Assembly: GCA_900149785.2 (NCBI GenBank)
Contig: FSSI02000025.1
Location: forward strand, 3,628-67,627
Origin: Sodalinema lacuna_A
GTDB taxonomy: Bacteria > Cyanobacteriota > Cyanobacteriia > Cyanobacteriales > Geitlerinemataceae
DNA length: 64,000 bases
Direction of reading: 5' to 3'
The position numbers and the translations under genes were made by a program. The stretch's first letter is position 1. The number at the start of each line of letters is the position of its first letter. The notes beneath the pieces are model-generated. The model ran no database searches and was not told where the DNA came from. It was given only the letters and a program-made list of their open reading frames with translations. Below, one piece after another: positions 9,199 to 18,475 of the stretch.

Positions 9199-9714
9199 AT
9201 GACATTCAACCCATCTCGGACCCTGCAAGGTGTTCTCTCCCTAGGAGCAGCCGTGGGTGTGGGCCTACTCGCATTCCCCGGAGCCGTGAGTCTAGCCCAA
9301 GACTACAATGCCACTCCCCTCTACGGGACGTTAAACCTCGATGCCGGGTTTACCCCAGATCCCCAGCGAGTCGATGTCCAGGCCGGAGGTTCAACAAACG
9401 CCAGACCCTTAAACCTAGGATCTGGGTGTGTCGGCTATATCGCCACCTCACAACCCGATGTACGGATTCGCTATGAAGCAGGGAGATATGATACCCTCAG
9501 CTTCCATGTCACCTCCAATGTTGACACCACCCTCATCATTAACGGTCCCGACGGACAATGGTATTGCAACGATGACTTCGATGGCTCTGTGAATCCTCGG
9601 GTCTTGTTTAGTCCCCCCCGTTCAGGACAGTATGACATCTGGGTCGGAACCTATCGTGAGGGACGGGTTCACTCAGCACAACTCGAAGTCAGTGAAGTCT
9701 GGCAAGGGAGATAA
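9199..9714 (+). CDS. Secreted PPC-domain-like protein of unknown role
   Basis: 171 residues. The N-terminus is a signal peptide (hydrophobic GVGLLAFPGAVSLAQ, probable cleavage near residue 34). The mature part contains a C-terminal beta-rich domain with GRYDTLSFHVTSNVDTTLII, WYCNDDFDGSVNPRV and SGQYDIWVGTY, resembling the bacterial pre-peptidase C-terminal (PPC) fold found on exported cyanobacterial proteins. No catalytic domain is attached, so it may be a free adhesion or cell-surface module. It has a near-perfect Shine-Dalgarno. The truncated kinase gene on the opposite strand ends within its last codons. Confidence 0.75.
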   Translation: MTFNPSRTLQGVLSLGAAVGVGLLAFPGAVSLAQDYNATPLYGTLNLDAGFTPDPQRVDVQAGGSTNARPLNLGSGCVGYIATSQPDVRIRYEAGRYDTLSFHVTSNVDTTLIINGPDGQWYCNDDFDGSVNPRVLFSPPRSGQYDIWVGTYREGRVHSAQLEVSEVWQGR

Positions 9715-9901
9715 TCCAGCTTTCATGATGGGCAATAAACCCCTTCACATCGGCCAAGCTGTCCTGTAGAGGGCGCCGCTCTGTGCCGCCGTGAAATGCC
9801 ACTTCATCCAGAGATAAGTGTGCGGCGGGTTGCTTGGCAATGAGTGTCCTGGCTAGGGTGCTTTTGCCTGCTCCAGCGTTTCCAAGAAGAATAACTTTCA
9901 T
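9689..9901 (-). pseudogene. Truncated P-loop kinase / AAA-type ATPase
   Basis: Seventy codons starting with MKVILLGNAGAGKSTLART, a Walker A motif of the small adenylate/shikimate-kinase-like proteins common in cyanobacteria, followed by LSLDEVAFHGGTERRPLQ. Intact relatives are about 170 residues and continue after HPEWIIEG; here homology stops at HHESWII (about position 9712). The frame then runs through the antisense of the preceding gene's 3' end to a stop. The 3' part was evidently lost by a deletion whose endpoint coincides with the stop of the convergent PPC-like gene. Probably non-functional. Confidence 0.7.
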
Positions 9902-9928
9902 GGCTATCCTGCCTCTTCTGTATTAGAA

Positions 9929-10252
9929 CTAACTCGGCCAATAATCTGTATTTGGCCAAAGTTCTTTGATTTCCTCTGCTTGTGTTTCTGCACTGAATCG
10001 TTCCCAAACTATTCCATTAACGTCTGTTTCTTCAGTAAACTCTTGTGCATCTGAATCTTCCCAGCCCAAATGTCTCAAACTCCCAGGCTCGCTGGTGCTA
10101 TCCCGACGTACCGAAAAATTGACCGTCTCGGTTCTCCACAAAGCATACTCTCCCTTGACACTTAAACAAGGTTCACAGTTGAGTCTTTTTGTGTAATCTT
10201 TAACCGTTTCTTCAATATCATGCGATGAGATTGCAAGATGTATTTTCTTCAT
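9929..10252 (-). CDS. VOC/glyoxalase-like small protein
   Basis: 107 residues starting MKKIHLAISSHDIEETVKDY, the first beta-alpha unit of a vicinal-oxygen-chelate domain, followed by ALWRTETVNFSVRRD and LRHLGWEDS. It resembles a conserved cyanobacterial single-domain VOC protein without an assigned substrate. It lies 27 bases upstream of the truncated kinase on the same strand, so the two were perhaps once cotranscribed. Catalysis is uncertain. Confidence 0.6.
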   Translation of the reverse strand: MKKIHLAISSHDIEETVKDYTKRLNCEPCLSVKGEYALWRTETVNFSVRRDSTSEPGSLRHLGWEDSDAQEFTEETDVNGIVWERFSAETQAEEIKELWPNTDYWPS

Positions 10253-10323
10253 GTTTTCCTGTACTGGTTCTAACGAGAGTTATAGCTGGACTTGGGACCG
10301 GTAGTTGTATTAGGTATCATCCC

Positions 10324-11565
10324 CTAAAATTCCTCGACTAACTCGTGAATCTCATCCGCCATGTTCTGCGGTTGTCCTGATAGGGGAAAAAACAACAAAT
10401 TGGGAATCTCGGGATTATTTACCAACTCCTCTAAGCGGTCTAATTGCCGTTCGGTAATTGAAATTCCATCATTGGCTATCACATAGCCCATTTCATCCTC
10501 AAAATTTTCCTCGTTATAGACCTGAATAAAGGCTCGGTCAATATTCCAAGTTTCCCAATCTGCTGCAAAATACTGTTTCGCCCAATAGGGATTATGATGG
10601 CAAATATCAAAACTGACATTCGGATTGGCGTCTTTCATCTCCCGAATCATGGTCTGCACAAAATTCGTGAGTTCAGCCGTGCGATCAACTTGTCCTGGCA
10701 ACTCAGCATGATACCCTAGATAATCATCCCATTGTACGGCATCAATCTTGGGGTACATTTCGACAAATTCTACCGTGATATCGGTGAAAAACTGGGCTAC
10801 TTCAGGAATTTCTACATTAAGGACATAATGGTCAACTCCCGGATGGGTGCGATCAATTCCCGGAACAATCCAGCCTTGCTCAACGGCTCGATCAAAAATT
10901 GGACTATCTTCATCAAGCTTAATCCCTTTTTCAAAATAAGCGTGAACTTCCATATCATGTTGATGTGCTTCATCAATCAACCAATTTAGCCATTGGTCTT
11001 CAAATTCATTGGGACAACTATCATAGCCGAGTTTGGTTTGCATGACCCCGCTGCGATACATGGTGCAACCGTTTCCCCAGACTCCATGAATGATTGTATT
11101 GATACCGCGATCGCGGTAATATCGTACTCGCTCGCGAATCATCTCCTCACTGGCATTATTTGTCACCTGATAGCGACTTAAATAAATACCCCGAATTGAC
11201 TTACCTTCCCAAGTTGCTGGTGATTTCGGGGGTTCCGTCGTCGTTGGCGATGGAGGGGGTTCCGTTGGGGAGGGTTGTGGGGAAGGTTGTAGGGAAGGTT
11301 GTTCAGATGATGTTTGCTCAGATGAAAGATTAGGGGATGTAACGGAAGGAGCTGGCGTCGGAGTCGCAGAGGAGTCCTGACGGGGGAACCTGCCAATTAC
11401 TGGAATTTCTACAGCGAAATCGCGGGGTAAGATATCACTTAAATCTACGCGATCGCGCTGATTAAATAACCAAACTCCGCCAATTGCGATCAAAATCATC
11501 ACCGAGAACGGAATACTGGCACATCCACAGCCACAACCGCTAGACTTTTGCTTTGTTTTTGACAT
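10324..11565 (-). CDS. Membrane-anchored glycoside hydrolase-like (GHL10-type) protein
   Basis: 413 residues. A cysteine-rich N-terminus (SSGCGCGCAS) precedes one membrane helix (VMILIAIGGVWLF). A Pro/Ser/Thr-rich linker (~60-115) leads to a TIM-barrel-like domain (~120-413) with GIYLSRYQVTNN, INTIIHGVWGNG, HDMEVHAYFEKG and KIDAVQWDDYLGY. These fit the glycosyl-hydrolase-like 10 / DUF187-type family, predicted to act on surface or extracellular polysaccharide. Acidic residues in AVQWDDY are catalytic candidates. The substrate is unknown. A second, longer family member lies at 36335-38056. Confidence 0.75.
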   Translation of the reverse strand: MSKTKQKSSGCGCGCASIPFSVMILIAIGGVWLFNQRDRVDLSDILPRDFAVEIPVIGRFPRQDSSATPTPAPSVTSPNLSSEQTSSEQPSLQPSPQPSPTEPPPSPTTTEPPKSPATWEGKSIRGIYLSRYQVTNNASEEMIRERVRYYRDRGINTIIHGVWGNGCTMYRSGVMQTKLGYDSCPNEFEDQWLNWLIDEAHQHDMEVHAYFEKGIKLDEDSPIFDRAVEQGWIVPGIDRTHPGVDHYVLNVEIPEVAQFFTDITVEFVEMYPKIDAVQWDDYLGYHAELPGQVDRTAELTNFVQTMIREMKDANPNVSFDICHHNPYWAKQYFAADWETWNIDRAFIQVYNEENFEDEMGYVIANDGISITERQLDRLEELVNNPEIPNLLFFPLSGQPQNMADEIHELVEEF

Positions 11566-11772
11566 GACAACCGGTTTTTTTAAACTGCAAACAAGAACAA
11601 CGTCAATAAAAATTTACTTTTTGTAGCATTCCACATCAATCAACGTCATTGAACCCACTTTAAACTCTCTTAGTCTCCCCATAACCCAACCCCCTCCAAG
11701 CTCACCTACCATAAACACATGAGCGAACACCATTAAAACCAAGCGATTAAGAGACTCAGAGGAGACTTCCCG

Positions 11773-13797
11773 GTGACACCATCGATCCCCCCCCAACGCC
11801 CAGCCGACTCCGGCGACGAACCCATCTCAAACCCGTCCAAAACCCCACCCTTTAGCCACATCCTCAACCGTCGCCTGAAACGGCGTCATGTCCTCATCGG
11901 CGGACTCTCGGCGGCCGTTGCAGTCCTGTTCAGCCGACCCGTCCTCAAATCCTTACTCAGCGACCCCCCCGCCAAACTCGGCTTCAATCCCATTCCCGTC
12001 AGCGACGCCGATACCCTCATCGTCCCCGACGGCTACCGCGCCCAGCCGCTGATTCCCTGGGGAGAACCCATCAGCGGCACCTATCCCGTCTATGACCTGG
12101 ACAATAGCGGCGAAGACCAGGGAATGCAAATCGGACAACACCACGACGGAATGCACTTCTTCCCCATCGAGGGTCACTCCCCCGATGCGGGTAGTTCCCA
12201 GGATGGATTGTTAGTCGTCAACCATGAATATATCGAACCTCGGTTTCTGCACTCAGCCGCCGTGGGACAACCTCTCGGGGCTGGAGATGTTCCCGTCAAC
12301 GCCGCTGGCCGCCGTGACCCCGACCAGGTTCTCAAAGAGATGAACGCTCATGGTATCAGTATTGTCCGTATCAGCACCTTGGCCGACGGACGCTGGAGCG
12401 TTGTGATTGACCCTCGCAATCGTCGCCTGACGGCTGTCACCCCTATGGAACTAAGCGGTCCCGTACGGGGGTCAGCCTTCCTGAAAACCCGTTACAGTCC
12501 CGACGGAACCCGAACCCGAGGCACATTAAACAACTGTTCTAATGGCGTAACTCCCTGGAATACCTATCTCTTTTGCGAGGAAAACTGGGCCGCCTATTTC
12601 CGTAACGGAGACCCCGACAGCAGCCATCCCCGAGAACAAACCCGCTACGGGGTGCGAACCGAACGGTCTCGCTATAGCTGGGACCAGGCCACCTCGGACG
12701 ATGACCTGTATCGTCGCTTCGATGTCTCCAGCCGGGGAGACGGCCCTGAAGAGGATTATCGTAATGAGGCCAATGGCTTTGGTTGGGTGGTTGAGGTTAA
12801 TCCCTTTGACCCCAATGATGTCCCCAAAAAGCGTACGGCTTTGGGTCGTTTTGCCCATGAAGGGGTAATTTTTCAGCCGGCCATTCCCGGTCAGCCTGTC
12901 GTTTGCTATTCGGGGGATGATGCCCGGTTTGAGTACATCTATAAGTATGTTTCCACAGACCCCTACGACCCAGCCACGGCTTCGGGGGATTTACTCGATC
13001 GCGGTCGTCTTTATGTGGCTCGCTTTAATGAGGATGGAACGGGAGTCTGGCTACCCCTGGTGTTTGGTGAAGGGACCCTCACTCCCGAGAATGGCTTTGC
13101 CAGTCAGGCGGATGTGTTGGTGAACGCTCGTACAGCGGCCGATGCAGTGGGGGCAACGCCGATGGACCGTCCAGAATGGGGCGCGGTCGATCCCAATAGC
13201 CGCCAGGTCTATTTTACCCTGACCAATAACACCGATCGCAGCGAGGAGCAGGTGGACGCAGCTAATCCGCGATCGCGCAACACTTGGGGCCATATCATCC
13301 GTTGGCGTGAGTCGGGCAACAATCCCACGGCGACGGAGTTTGAGTGGGATCTGTTTGTTCTGGCCGGTTCCCCTCGCAATAGCCGTCAACCCGATGGAAC
13401 CCCGTTAACCGACGCGAATCTCTTTGCAGCCCCCGACGGACTCTGGTTTGACCGCGACAGTCGCCTTTGGATTCAGACCGATATCAGTGAAGGGGTCTTG
13501 AATCGGGGAGAATACGCCCAATTTGGCAATAATCAAATGGTCGTCGCGGACCCGGAAACGGGAGAGATTCGCCGCTTTTTAACGGGTCCCATTGGCCAAG
13601 AAATTACCGGAGTCACCATGACCCCAGATCAACGAACGTTATTTGTGAATGTCCAGCATCCTGGCTCAACAACCACGGCTGATGAGTTTGCAGCGGGCCG
13701 GCTCACCTCGGGGTGGCCCCATCTACCGGCTCATCGCTACCCCCGCTCAGCCACAGTGGTCATTACCAAACTCGATGGTGGGGTCATTGGAACCTAG
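11773..13797 (+). CDS. PhoX-like phosphatase (DUF839), Tat-exported
   Basis: 674 residues, GTG start at 11773 with AGGAG about nine bases upstream. A twin-arginine signal (RRLKRRHVLIGGLSAAVAVLF, counted in two parts: RRLKRRHVL then IGGLSAAVAVLF) marks export of the folded protein. The body contains VVNHEYIEPRF, LNNCSNGVTPWNTYLFCEEN and KYVSTDPYDP, typical of DUF839/PhoX proteins. PhoX enzymes are calcium/iron-dependent alkaline phosphatases releasing phosphate from organic esters. Whether this one is a true PhoX or another DUF839 member cannot be settled here. I see no clear Pho box upstream. It converges on the next gene with an eight-base gap. Confidence 0.85.
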   Translation: MTPSIPPQRPADSGDEPISNPSKTPPFSHILNRRLKRRHVLIGGLSAAVAVLFSRPVLKSLLSDPPAKLGFNPIPVSDADTLIVPDGYRAQPLIPWGEPISGTYPVYDLDNSGEDQGMQIGQHHDGMHFFPIEGHSPDAGSSQDGLLVVNHEYIEPRFLHSAAVGQPLGAGDVPVNAAGRRDPDQVLKEMNAHGISIVRISTLADGRWSVVIDPRNRRLTAVTPMELSGPVRGSAFLKTRYSPDGTRTRGTLNNCSNGVTPWNTYLFCEENWAAYFRNGDPDSSHPREQTRYGVRTERSRYSWDQATSDDDLYRRFDVSSRGDGPEEDYRNEANGFGWVVEVNPFDPNDVPKKRTALGRFAHEGVIFQPAIPGQPVVCYSGDDARFEYIYKYVSTDPYDPATASGDLLDRGRLYVARFNEDGTGVWLPLVFGEGTLTPENGFASQADVLVNARTAADAVGATPMDRPEWGAVDPNSRQVYFTLTNNTDRSEEQVDAANPRSRNTWGHIIRWRESGNNPTATEFEWDLFVLAGSPRNSRQPDGTPLTDANLFAAPDGLWFDRDSRLWIQTDISEGVLNRGEYAQFGNNQMVVADPETGEIRRFLTGPIGQEITGVTMTPDQRTLFVNVQHPGSTTTADEFAAGRLTSGWPHLPAHRYPRSATVVITKLDGGVIGT

Positions 13798-13805
13798 AGA
13801 CGCGG

Positions 13806-15326
13806 CTAGTTCCCGGCAAAACGGGCCACTTCTTCCCCGTCCGGGTTTAAGACGGTTAGACGGATGCCGGTATTGAGACTCACCAATTCCAAACCGTCAA
13901 TCAAGCGGCGGACATGTTGGTTGAGTTGCTGTTGGGCCGCCTCGTTGTTTTGGCGGTTAGCTTGGCGGTCCAGTTCCTGAACGCGGGAGACGTATTCCGG
14001 TAGCAGTTTAACCTCGAGGCGATCGCGGCTAACTTGATACTCACAAATCTTAGGTGCGCCATTACAAAGCCGCTGTAAGTCGGACTGGGCGCGGTTCATC
14101 GCTTCGGAGATTTGTTGTTGGGCGATCGCTTGCACCAGCGCATTGGTATAGCCTTGGATTAAGGGACGACGTTGATCACTATAGGCTGTATTCTCTGGGA
14201 TTTGCTGCATATAGGCGATCGCTTGTTGCCACTTGGCGATGGCCGTCTCCCATTGTTGTGCATCCTGAGCCACTCGTGCTTCATCCGCCACCCGTAACCC
14301 TTGCTGATGTAACGTCTGAGCCGCCTGTTCCTGACGATGCCGTTCTTCGGCACTGATCAGTTCAGGGCCATAACTTTGAAACAACTGCCGCGCCTCCCGT
14401 TGGGCCGTGGTTTGAGGGGGAACGCGCATCAAGGCCCCAACCGCATTACGCCAACTGGCATAGGTCTGTTGCCAGGTTTCGAGATCCCGGGCCTGACGTT
14501 CCTGAGTTCGAGCCACCTCCGCTGCAAGCTGAGCCGCTTCAACCTGTTCTTGACCCCGACGCTCTAGGATGGCTCGTTGCTGCACCGCCCTTAAGTTATC
14601 ACGGTACTCGCTTAACTTGGCTCGGGCCAGGGGATAGGCCGGGTTTTCTGGATCAATGGTTTCTAACTCAGCAATGGCTTCGAGCCAGAGGCGTTCCATC
14701 TCTTGCCATTCTTCAATACGATGGGGCGGATTTTGGCTGAGTAACGCCGCTTGGTAGGCCAATCCTAGCGGCGATCGCGCCGCCTGTAACTGTTGCGATC
14801 GCCCCTCTAGGCGATCGAGCAAGCGACGGGTACGGCGATGATGACGAGACCAGGGGGGGATCCCCTCTAACTGGCTTCTCGCCGCTTCGAGCTGCTGCTG
14901 AGCCTCGGTTAAGGCATCCGTTGAGGGAGATTCCGTTAACTCCTGTACGGTTTCACTGCTGATCTGCTCAACCCGTTGCAACCGTTCACAGGACCCCAAG
15001 ACACAGGGCCGAGTCAACGCCCAACTGGCTCCGAGTAGGGCCAGCACTCCTGCACTCAGGGTGACTAAGGCTAACGTCAACGACGGGCGATCGAACCCAG
15101 ACGCTGAGTGCGGGGTTGCCCCCATTCGGGTCATTCCCGTTGGCCGGGGAGGTACAGCACCTCGACGAGAAGGAATGCTTCGTTGAGGCGTTGAAGGAGC
15201 AGCAGAGCTTTGCATCGTTCTCACTTGACCATGAACAGTTGACAGTTGAGCGGGTGTCACCTCATCCGGGTCAACCCATTGGCTGGATCGATTTCCGCCC
15301 TTGATTTGGCGCCGAATTGCGATCAT
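13806..15326 (-). CDS. Single-span membrane protein with long helical/coiled-coil domain
   Basis: 506 residues, no family that I recognise. A basic, proline-rich N-terminus (~1-90) is followed by one membrane helix (LALVTLSAGVLALLGASWAL) and then ~300 residues of predominantly charged helix rich in Q, A, E and R (for example LERRGQEQVEAAQLAAEVAR), suggesting coiled coils or helical repeats. A small C-terminal segment ends RLTVLNPDGEEVARF. The cyanobacterial base composition and HIP1 sites mark it as native. It may be a scaffold or envelope protein; this is inference from topology. Confidence 0.65.
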   Translation of the reverse strand: MIAIRRQIKGGNRSSQWVDPDEVTPAQLSTVHGQVRTMQSSAAPSTPQRSIPSRRGAVPPRPTGMTRMGATPHSASGFDRPSLTLALVTLSAGVLALLGASWALTRPCVLGSCERLQRVEQISSETVQELTESPSTDALTEAQQQLEAARSQLEGIPPWSRHHRRTRRLLDRLEGRSQQLQAARSPLGLAYQAALLSQNPPHRIEEWQEMERLWLEAIAELETIDPENPAYPLARAKLSEYRDNLRAVQQRAILERRGQEQVEAAQLAAEVARTQERQARDLETWQQTYASWRNAVGALMRVPPQTTAQREARQLFQSYGPELISAEERHRQEQAAQTLHQQGLRVADEARVAQDAQQWETAIAKWQQAIAYMQQIPENTAYSDQRRPLIQGYTNALVQAIAQQQISEAMNRAQSDLQRLCNGAPKICEYQVSRDRLEVKLLPEYVSRVQELDRQANRQNNEAAQQQLNQHVRRLIDGLELVSLNTGIRLTVLNPDGEEVARFAGN

Positions 15327-15599
15327 TGTATTACATCGATTTCTCGTTTAAGGCAACATATAACCCGGAAAACCTTTATAGCATCAGCTTTTGAGCGAGT
15401 TCATCCATCCAAAGAATGACAAAAAATAAATAACCTTACCAGATTCTGAAAACCTATGCTAAAGTGTGCCTAGACATCCGTTCGACGGCGGCGTTGTATC
15501 GCCGTGGCAACCTGGTGGAGACATCAATTGTCGCGACAGGCATCAGCCCATGTTTGTGAACCCTTGTCTTTTCCTTTTCTCGGTTCCTGGAGTTGCTCC
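15327..15599 (+). promoter_or_regulatory. Leader region of the RNA-binding protein gene
   Basis: 273 bases between divergent genes. TATGCT at about 15454 could be a -10 box, which would leave an untranslated leader of about 130 bases before the ATG at 15600. Long leaders are known for cold-regulated RRM genes in cyanobacteria. The start site has not been mapped. Confidence 0.4.
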
Positions 15600-15899
15600 A
15601 TGTCAATTTATATCGGTAATTTGTCCTACGACGCGGTTCAAGAAGATCTCGAAGAGGTCTTCCGTGAGTATGGCACAGTCAAACGGACTCAAATCCCTGT
15701 TGATCGTGAAACAGGTCGCTCACGTGGTTTTGGGTTTGTCGAAATGTCTTCAGATGAAGAAGAAGATCGAGCGATCGAAGCTCTAAACGGTGCAGAATGG
15801 ATGGGTCGCCAACTGCGAGTTAATAAAGCTAAGCCTCGTGAAAACAATCGTTCACGTCAAGGATATTCTGGCCGGGGTGGAGGCGGCGGTCGTTACTAA
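15600..15899 (+). CDS. RRM RNA-binding protein (Rbp family)
   Basis: 99 residues with one RNA-recognition motif: RNP2 IYIGNL at residues 3-8 and RNP1 RGFGFVEM around residues 43-50, followed by a short Arg/Gly-rich tail ending GYSGRGGGGGRY. This is the cyanobacterial Rbp type, often cold-induced and implicated in mRNA stability and, in some strains, in mRNA localisation to the thylakoid. I chose the ATG at 15600 (MSIYIGNL) because family members start there; an upstream in-frame start would add unrelated residues. A small hairpin follows the stop. Confidence 0.93.
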   Translation: MSIYIGNLSYDAVQEDLEEVFREYGTVKRTQIPVDRETGRSRGFGFVEMSSDEEEDRAIEALNGAEWMGRQLRVNKAKPRENNRSRQGYSGRGGGGGRY

Positions 15900-15920
15900 A
15901 ACGGTTCGTCGTTAACCGTT
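15900..15920 (+). terminator. Hairpin directly after the rbp stop
   Basis: AACGGTT (15900-15906) pairs with AACCGTT (15914-15920) around a seven-base loop. There is no proper U-tract, so it may be a weak terminator or a 3'-end stabiliser. Confidence 0.4.
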
Positions 15921-16054
15921 GATTGGTGGTTTTCGCCGGTTAACTGTTAACAATAACCCCTTTAAGAAAATCTCGAATAATTAACAGATAGCGATTAAAG
16001 TTTTGCTACTCGGTATGGCGTGGACATTGTGTCTGCGCTATTTTTAGTTGGAGA

Positions 16055-16177
16055 AGGCAAGAGGCAAGAGGCAAAAGAAGGGAACAGGGAACAGGGAACA
16101 GGGAACAGGGGAAGAAGAGGCAAGAGGCAAGAGGCAAGAGGCAAGAGGCAAGAGGCAAGAGGCAAGAGGCAAGAGAA
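16055..16177. repeat. Heptamer tandem repeats (GGCAAGA and GGGAACA)
   Basis: Runs of the 7-bp units GGCAAGA (flanking blocks) and GGGAACA (central block) lie between rbp and dnaG. The units share the pattern GG-(C/G)-A-A-(G/C)-A. These match the short tandemly repeated repetitive (STRR) sequences described in filamentous cyanobacteria. Long open frames across such arrays are a trivial result of the 7-bp period. The rest of the 15921-16247 gap holds nothing I can identify. Confidence 0.9.
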
Positions 16178-16247
16178 GGGACTACCGGAACGGCTTAAAC
16201 GCACTGGTTCACGAATAATAATCAACCCTAATTAACAGCAACTGACT

Positions 16248-18299
16248 ATGTTTCACCCTGACATGATTGACGACGTTAAACAACAGATGGACATTTATGA
16301 TGTCGTCTCCGAACAAGTCGTCTTAAAAAAACAGGGGAAAGACTTTGCTGGACTGTGTCCTTTCCATGAAGAAAAAACCCCGAGTTTCACCGTTAGCCCC
16401 AGTAAACAGATGTTTTACTGCTTCGGCTGTGGAAAAGGGGGCAACGCCATTACCTTTCTCATGGAAATTGGACAAGCCTCCTTTAGTGACGTGGTTCTCG
16501 ATCTCGCCCAACGTTATAACGTTCCCATTCGTACGCTCGATCGCGACCAACAAGACGACGTTCAACGAACCCTATCCCGGCGAGATCAACTCTACGAAAT
16601 TCTCGCCCTGGCCGCCCGTTTCTTCCAACACGCCCTCCACCAACCCCAGGGCGAAACCGCCCTCAACTACTTAAAACAAACACGGGGATTGACTGACGAA
16701 ACTCTACAATCGTTTCAACTGGGGTACGCCCCCGACGGTTGGGAAACCCTCTATGGCTATCTCGTCAGCCAAAAAGACTATCCCGTTGAACTCGTCGAAG
16801 CCGCCGGCTTAATCATTCCCCGTCAAAAAGGCAGTGGCCATTACGATCGCTTCCGTAATCGGGTCATGATTCCCATCAATGATAGTCGTGGCCGTGTCAT
16901 TGGCTTCGGAGGGCGTAGTCTCGGGGACGAACAGCCCAAATATCTCAACTCCCCCGAAACCGAACTGTTTGATAAAGGCCACACCCTCTTCGCCCTCGAC
17001 AAAGCCCGTCAAACCATCGCTAAAGTCGATCGCGCCGTGGTGGTTGAAGGCTATTTCGACGCCATCGCCCTCCATCATGCGGGAATCAGCGAAGCTGTCG
17101 CGTCCCTCGGAACCGCCCTCAGTGAAGCCCAAGTCAAACAACTACTCCGCTATAGCGAATCCAAACAGATTCTCTTTAACTTCGACGCCGATGCAGCCGG
17201 AACCCGGGCCGCCGAACGGGCCATCGGCGAAGTGGCTAATCTCGCCTATCGGGGAATGGTACAACTACGGATTTTGCAAGTTCCAGGGGGGAAAGATGCC
17301 GATGAATTTCTCAAAGCGTCATCCGCTGCTGACTATATCAACCTCATCGAACAGGCCCCCCTTTGGATTGATTGGCAAATTGAACAAATTATCGGCGATC
17401 GCGATCTCGCCCAAGCCGACATCTACCAGCAAGTCGTCCGCCAACTCGTCACCTTGCTAACACAACTGCAAAACTCCACCACTCGCAGTCACTATATCCA
17501 CCATTGCGCCCAAAAACTCTGTCAAGGAGACTCCCGGCGGGTTCCTCTGTTAGAAGAAAACCTCATCGCCCGCTTACGGCGTACCAAGGCGCGAGAGAAA
17601 CGCCGTCAAGCCCCCAAGGTTCCGCCTCACTCGGAGTCCTCCACCCCCTCAAATGCCGTCAATACGGATGCCAGTCATACTGACACCGAGAGGGAAGCCG
17701 AGGTGATTGATGATGAGGATGACGACGCCGACTTACAACTTCCCATCGATAGCGATCGCGCCCTCCTCGAACGGGCCGAAGCCCTACTGTTACAAGCCTA
17801 CGTCCATTATCCCGACGAGCGATCGCACATCATCGCCGCCATCGGTGAACTCGAAGCCCGAGACATCTATTTCAGCCTCTCTCACCATCGCTGGTTATGG
17901 CAAAGTTTAGAGGCGATCGCCCCTGGCCCCCACGACGATGCTGGGGTATTATTCCAAAAGCTACAACAAACCTATCCCGACGATTTGGCCATGTTGCAAC
18001 AAGTCAATGGTCTGTTTCAGCCCAGCGAACTGGCAGAATTGGAAATGCAACGAACTGCCCTGGCCATCCGATCCGCGACAGCGGCGATCGAGCGCACCAT
18101 TTGTCATAAACGCTATCGTCGTATCCTGGAATTATGGCAAAACACCGACTCCCAGGAGAATCCCCAACAAGCCCGTCACTACCAAGACCAACTCTATGCC
18201 GAAAAGCAGCATATGGACAATCTCGATCGCACCCGCCAAACCAACCTCACCGAACTGGTTAGTCTAACCTGGAATCCCCCCCTACTCGACGGCCAATAG
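16248..18299 (+). CDS. dnaG: DNA primase
   Basis: 683 residues. The N-terminal CHC2 zinc finger is intact (LCPFHEEKTPSFTVSPSKQ then MFYCFGCGKGG, about residues 38-65). The central RNA polymerase core and TOPRIM domain follow, with RFRNRVMIPI, GFGGR, VVVEGYFDAIALHHAGI and the metal-binding FNFDADAAG. The C-terminal third, after an acidic low-complexity linker (~465-505), is the helicase-binding region contacting DnaB. It synthesises RNA primers at the replication fork. The length is normal for cyanobacterial DnaG. It is not in the usual rpsU-dnaG-rpoD arrangement. Confidence 0.97.
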   Translation: MFHPDMIDDVKQQMDIYDVVSEQVVLKKQGKDFAGLCPFHEEKTPSFTVSPSKQMFYCFGCGKGGNAITFLMEIGQASFSDVVLDLAQRYNVPIRTLDRDQQDDVQRTLSRRDQLYEILALAARFFQHALHQPQGETALNYLKQTRGLTDETLQSFQLGYAPDGWETLYGYLVSQKDYPVELVEAAGLIIPRQKGSGHYDRFRNRVMIPINDSRGRVIGFGGRSLGDEQPKYLNSPETELFDKGHTLFALDKARQTIAKVDRAVVVEGYFDAIALHHAGISEAVASLGTALSEAQVKQLLRYSESKQILFNFDADAAGTRAAERAIGEVANLAYRGMVQLRILQVPGGKDADEFLKASSAADYINLIEQAPLWIDWQIEQIIGDRDLAQADIYQQVVRQLVTLLTQLQNSTTRSHYIHHCAQKLCQGDSRRVPLLEENLIARLRRTKAREKRRQAPKVPPHSESSTPSNAVNTDASHTDTEREAEVIDDEDDDADLQLPIDSDRALLERAEALLLQAYVHYPDERSHIIAAIGELEARDIYFSLSHHRWLWQSLEAIAPGPHDDAGVLFQKLQQTYPDDLAMLQQVNGLFQPSELAELEMQRTALAIRSATAAIERTICHKRYRRILELWQNTDSQENPQQARHYQDQLYAEKQHMDNLDRTRQTNLTELVSLTWNPPLLDGQ

Positions 18300-18325
18300 A
18301 GAACGCAGAGGCAAAAAATTTTTCT

Positions 18326-18472
18326 TCCCCCGTTCCCCGTTCCCCGTTCCCTATTCCCTTATCTTGCCTCTTGCCTCTTGCCTCTTGCCATCCCCTCTTG
18401 GGAGGGGTTAGGGGTGGGTTATGCCTCTTGCCTTTTCTTCCCCTGTTCCCTGTTCCCCGTTCCCTATTCCCC
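18326..18472. repeat. Heptamer repeats with embedded 42-bp cassette
   Basis: Reverse-strand heptamers (TTCCCCG, TTGCCTC units) flank a 42-bp module at 18384-18425 that recurs in the window at 47656-47697, 49589-49631 and 50830-50872. The module contains an internal CCCCTC...GAGGGG-type hairpin. The array stops only three bases before the next gene's ATG. Confidence 0.9.
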
Positions 18473-18475
18473 ACC

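Noticed and set aside
11614..11796. Minus-strand frame overlapping the PhoX start
   Set aside because: Overlaps the well-supported start and Tat signal of the PhoX-like gene; no homology recognised.
16020..16235. Open frame across the heptamer array before dnaG
   Set aside because: A 7-bp repeat without stops stays open in all frames of the strand; the product is pure repeat (EARGKRQ type).
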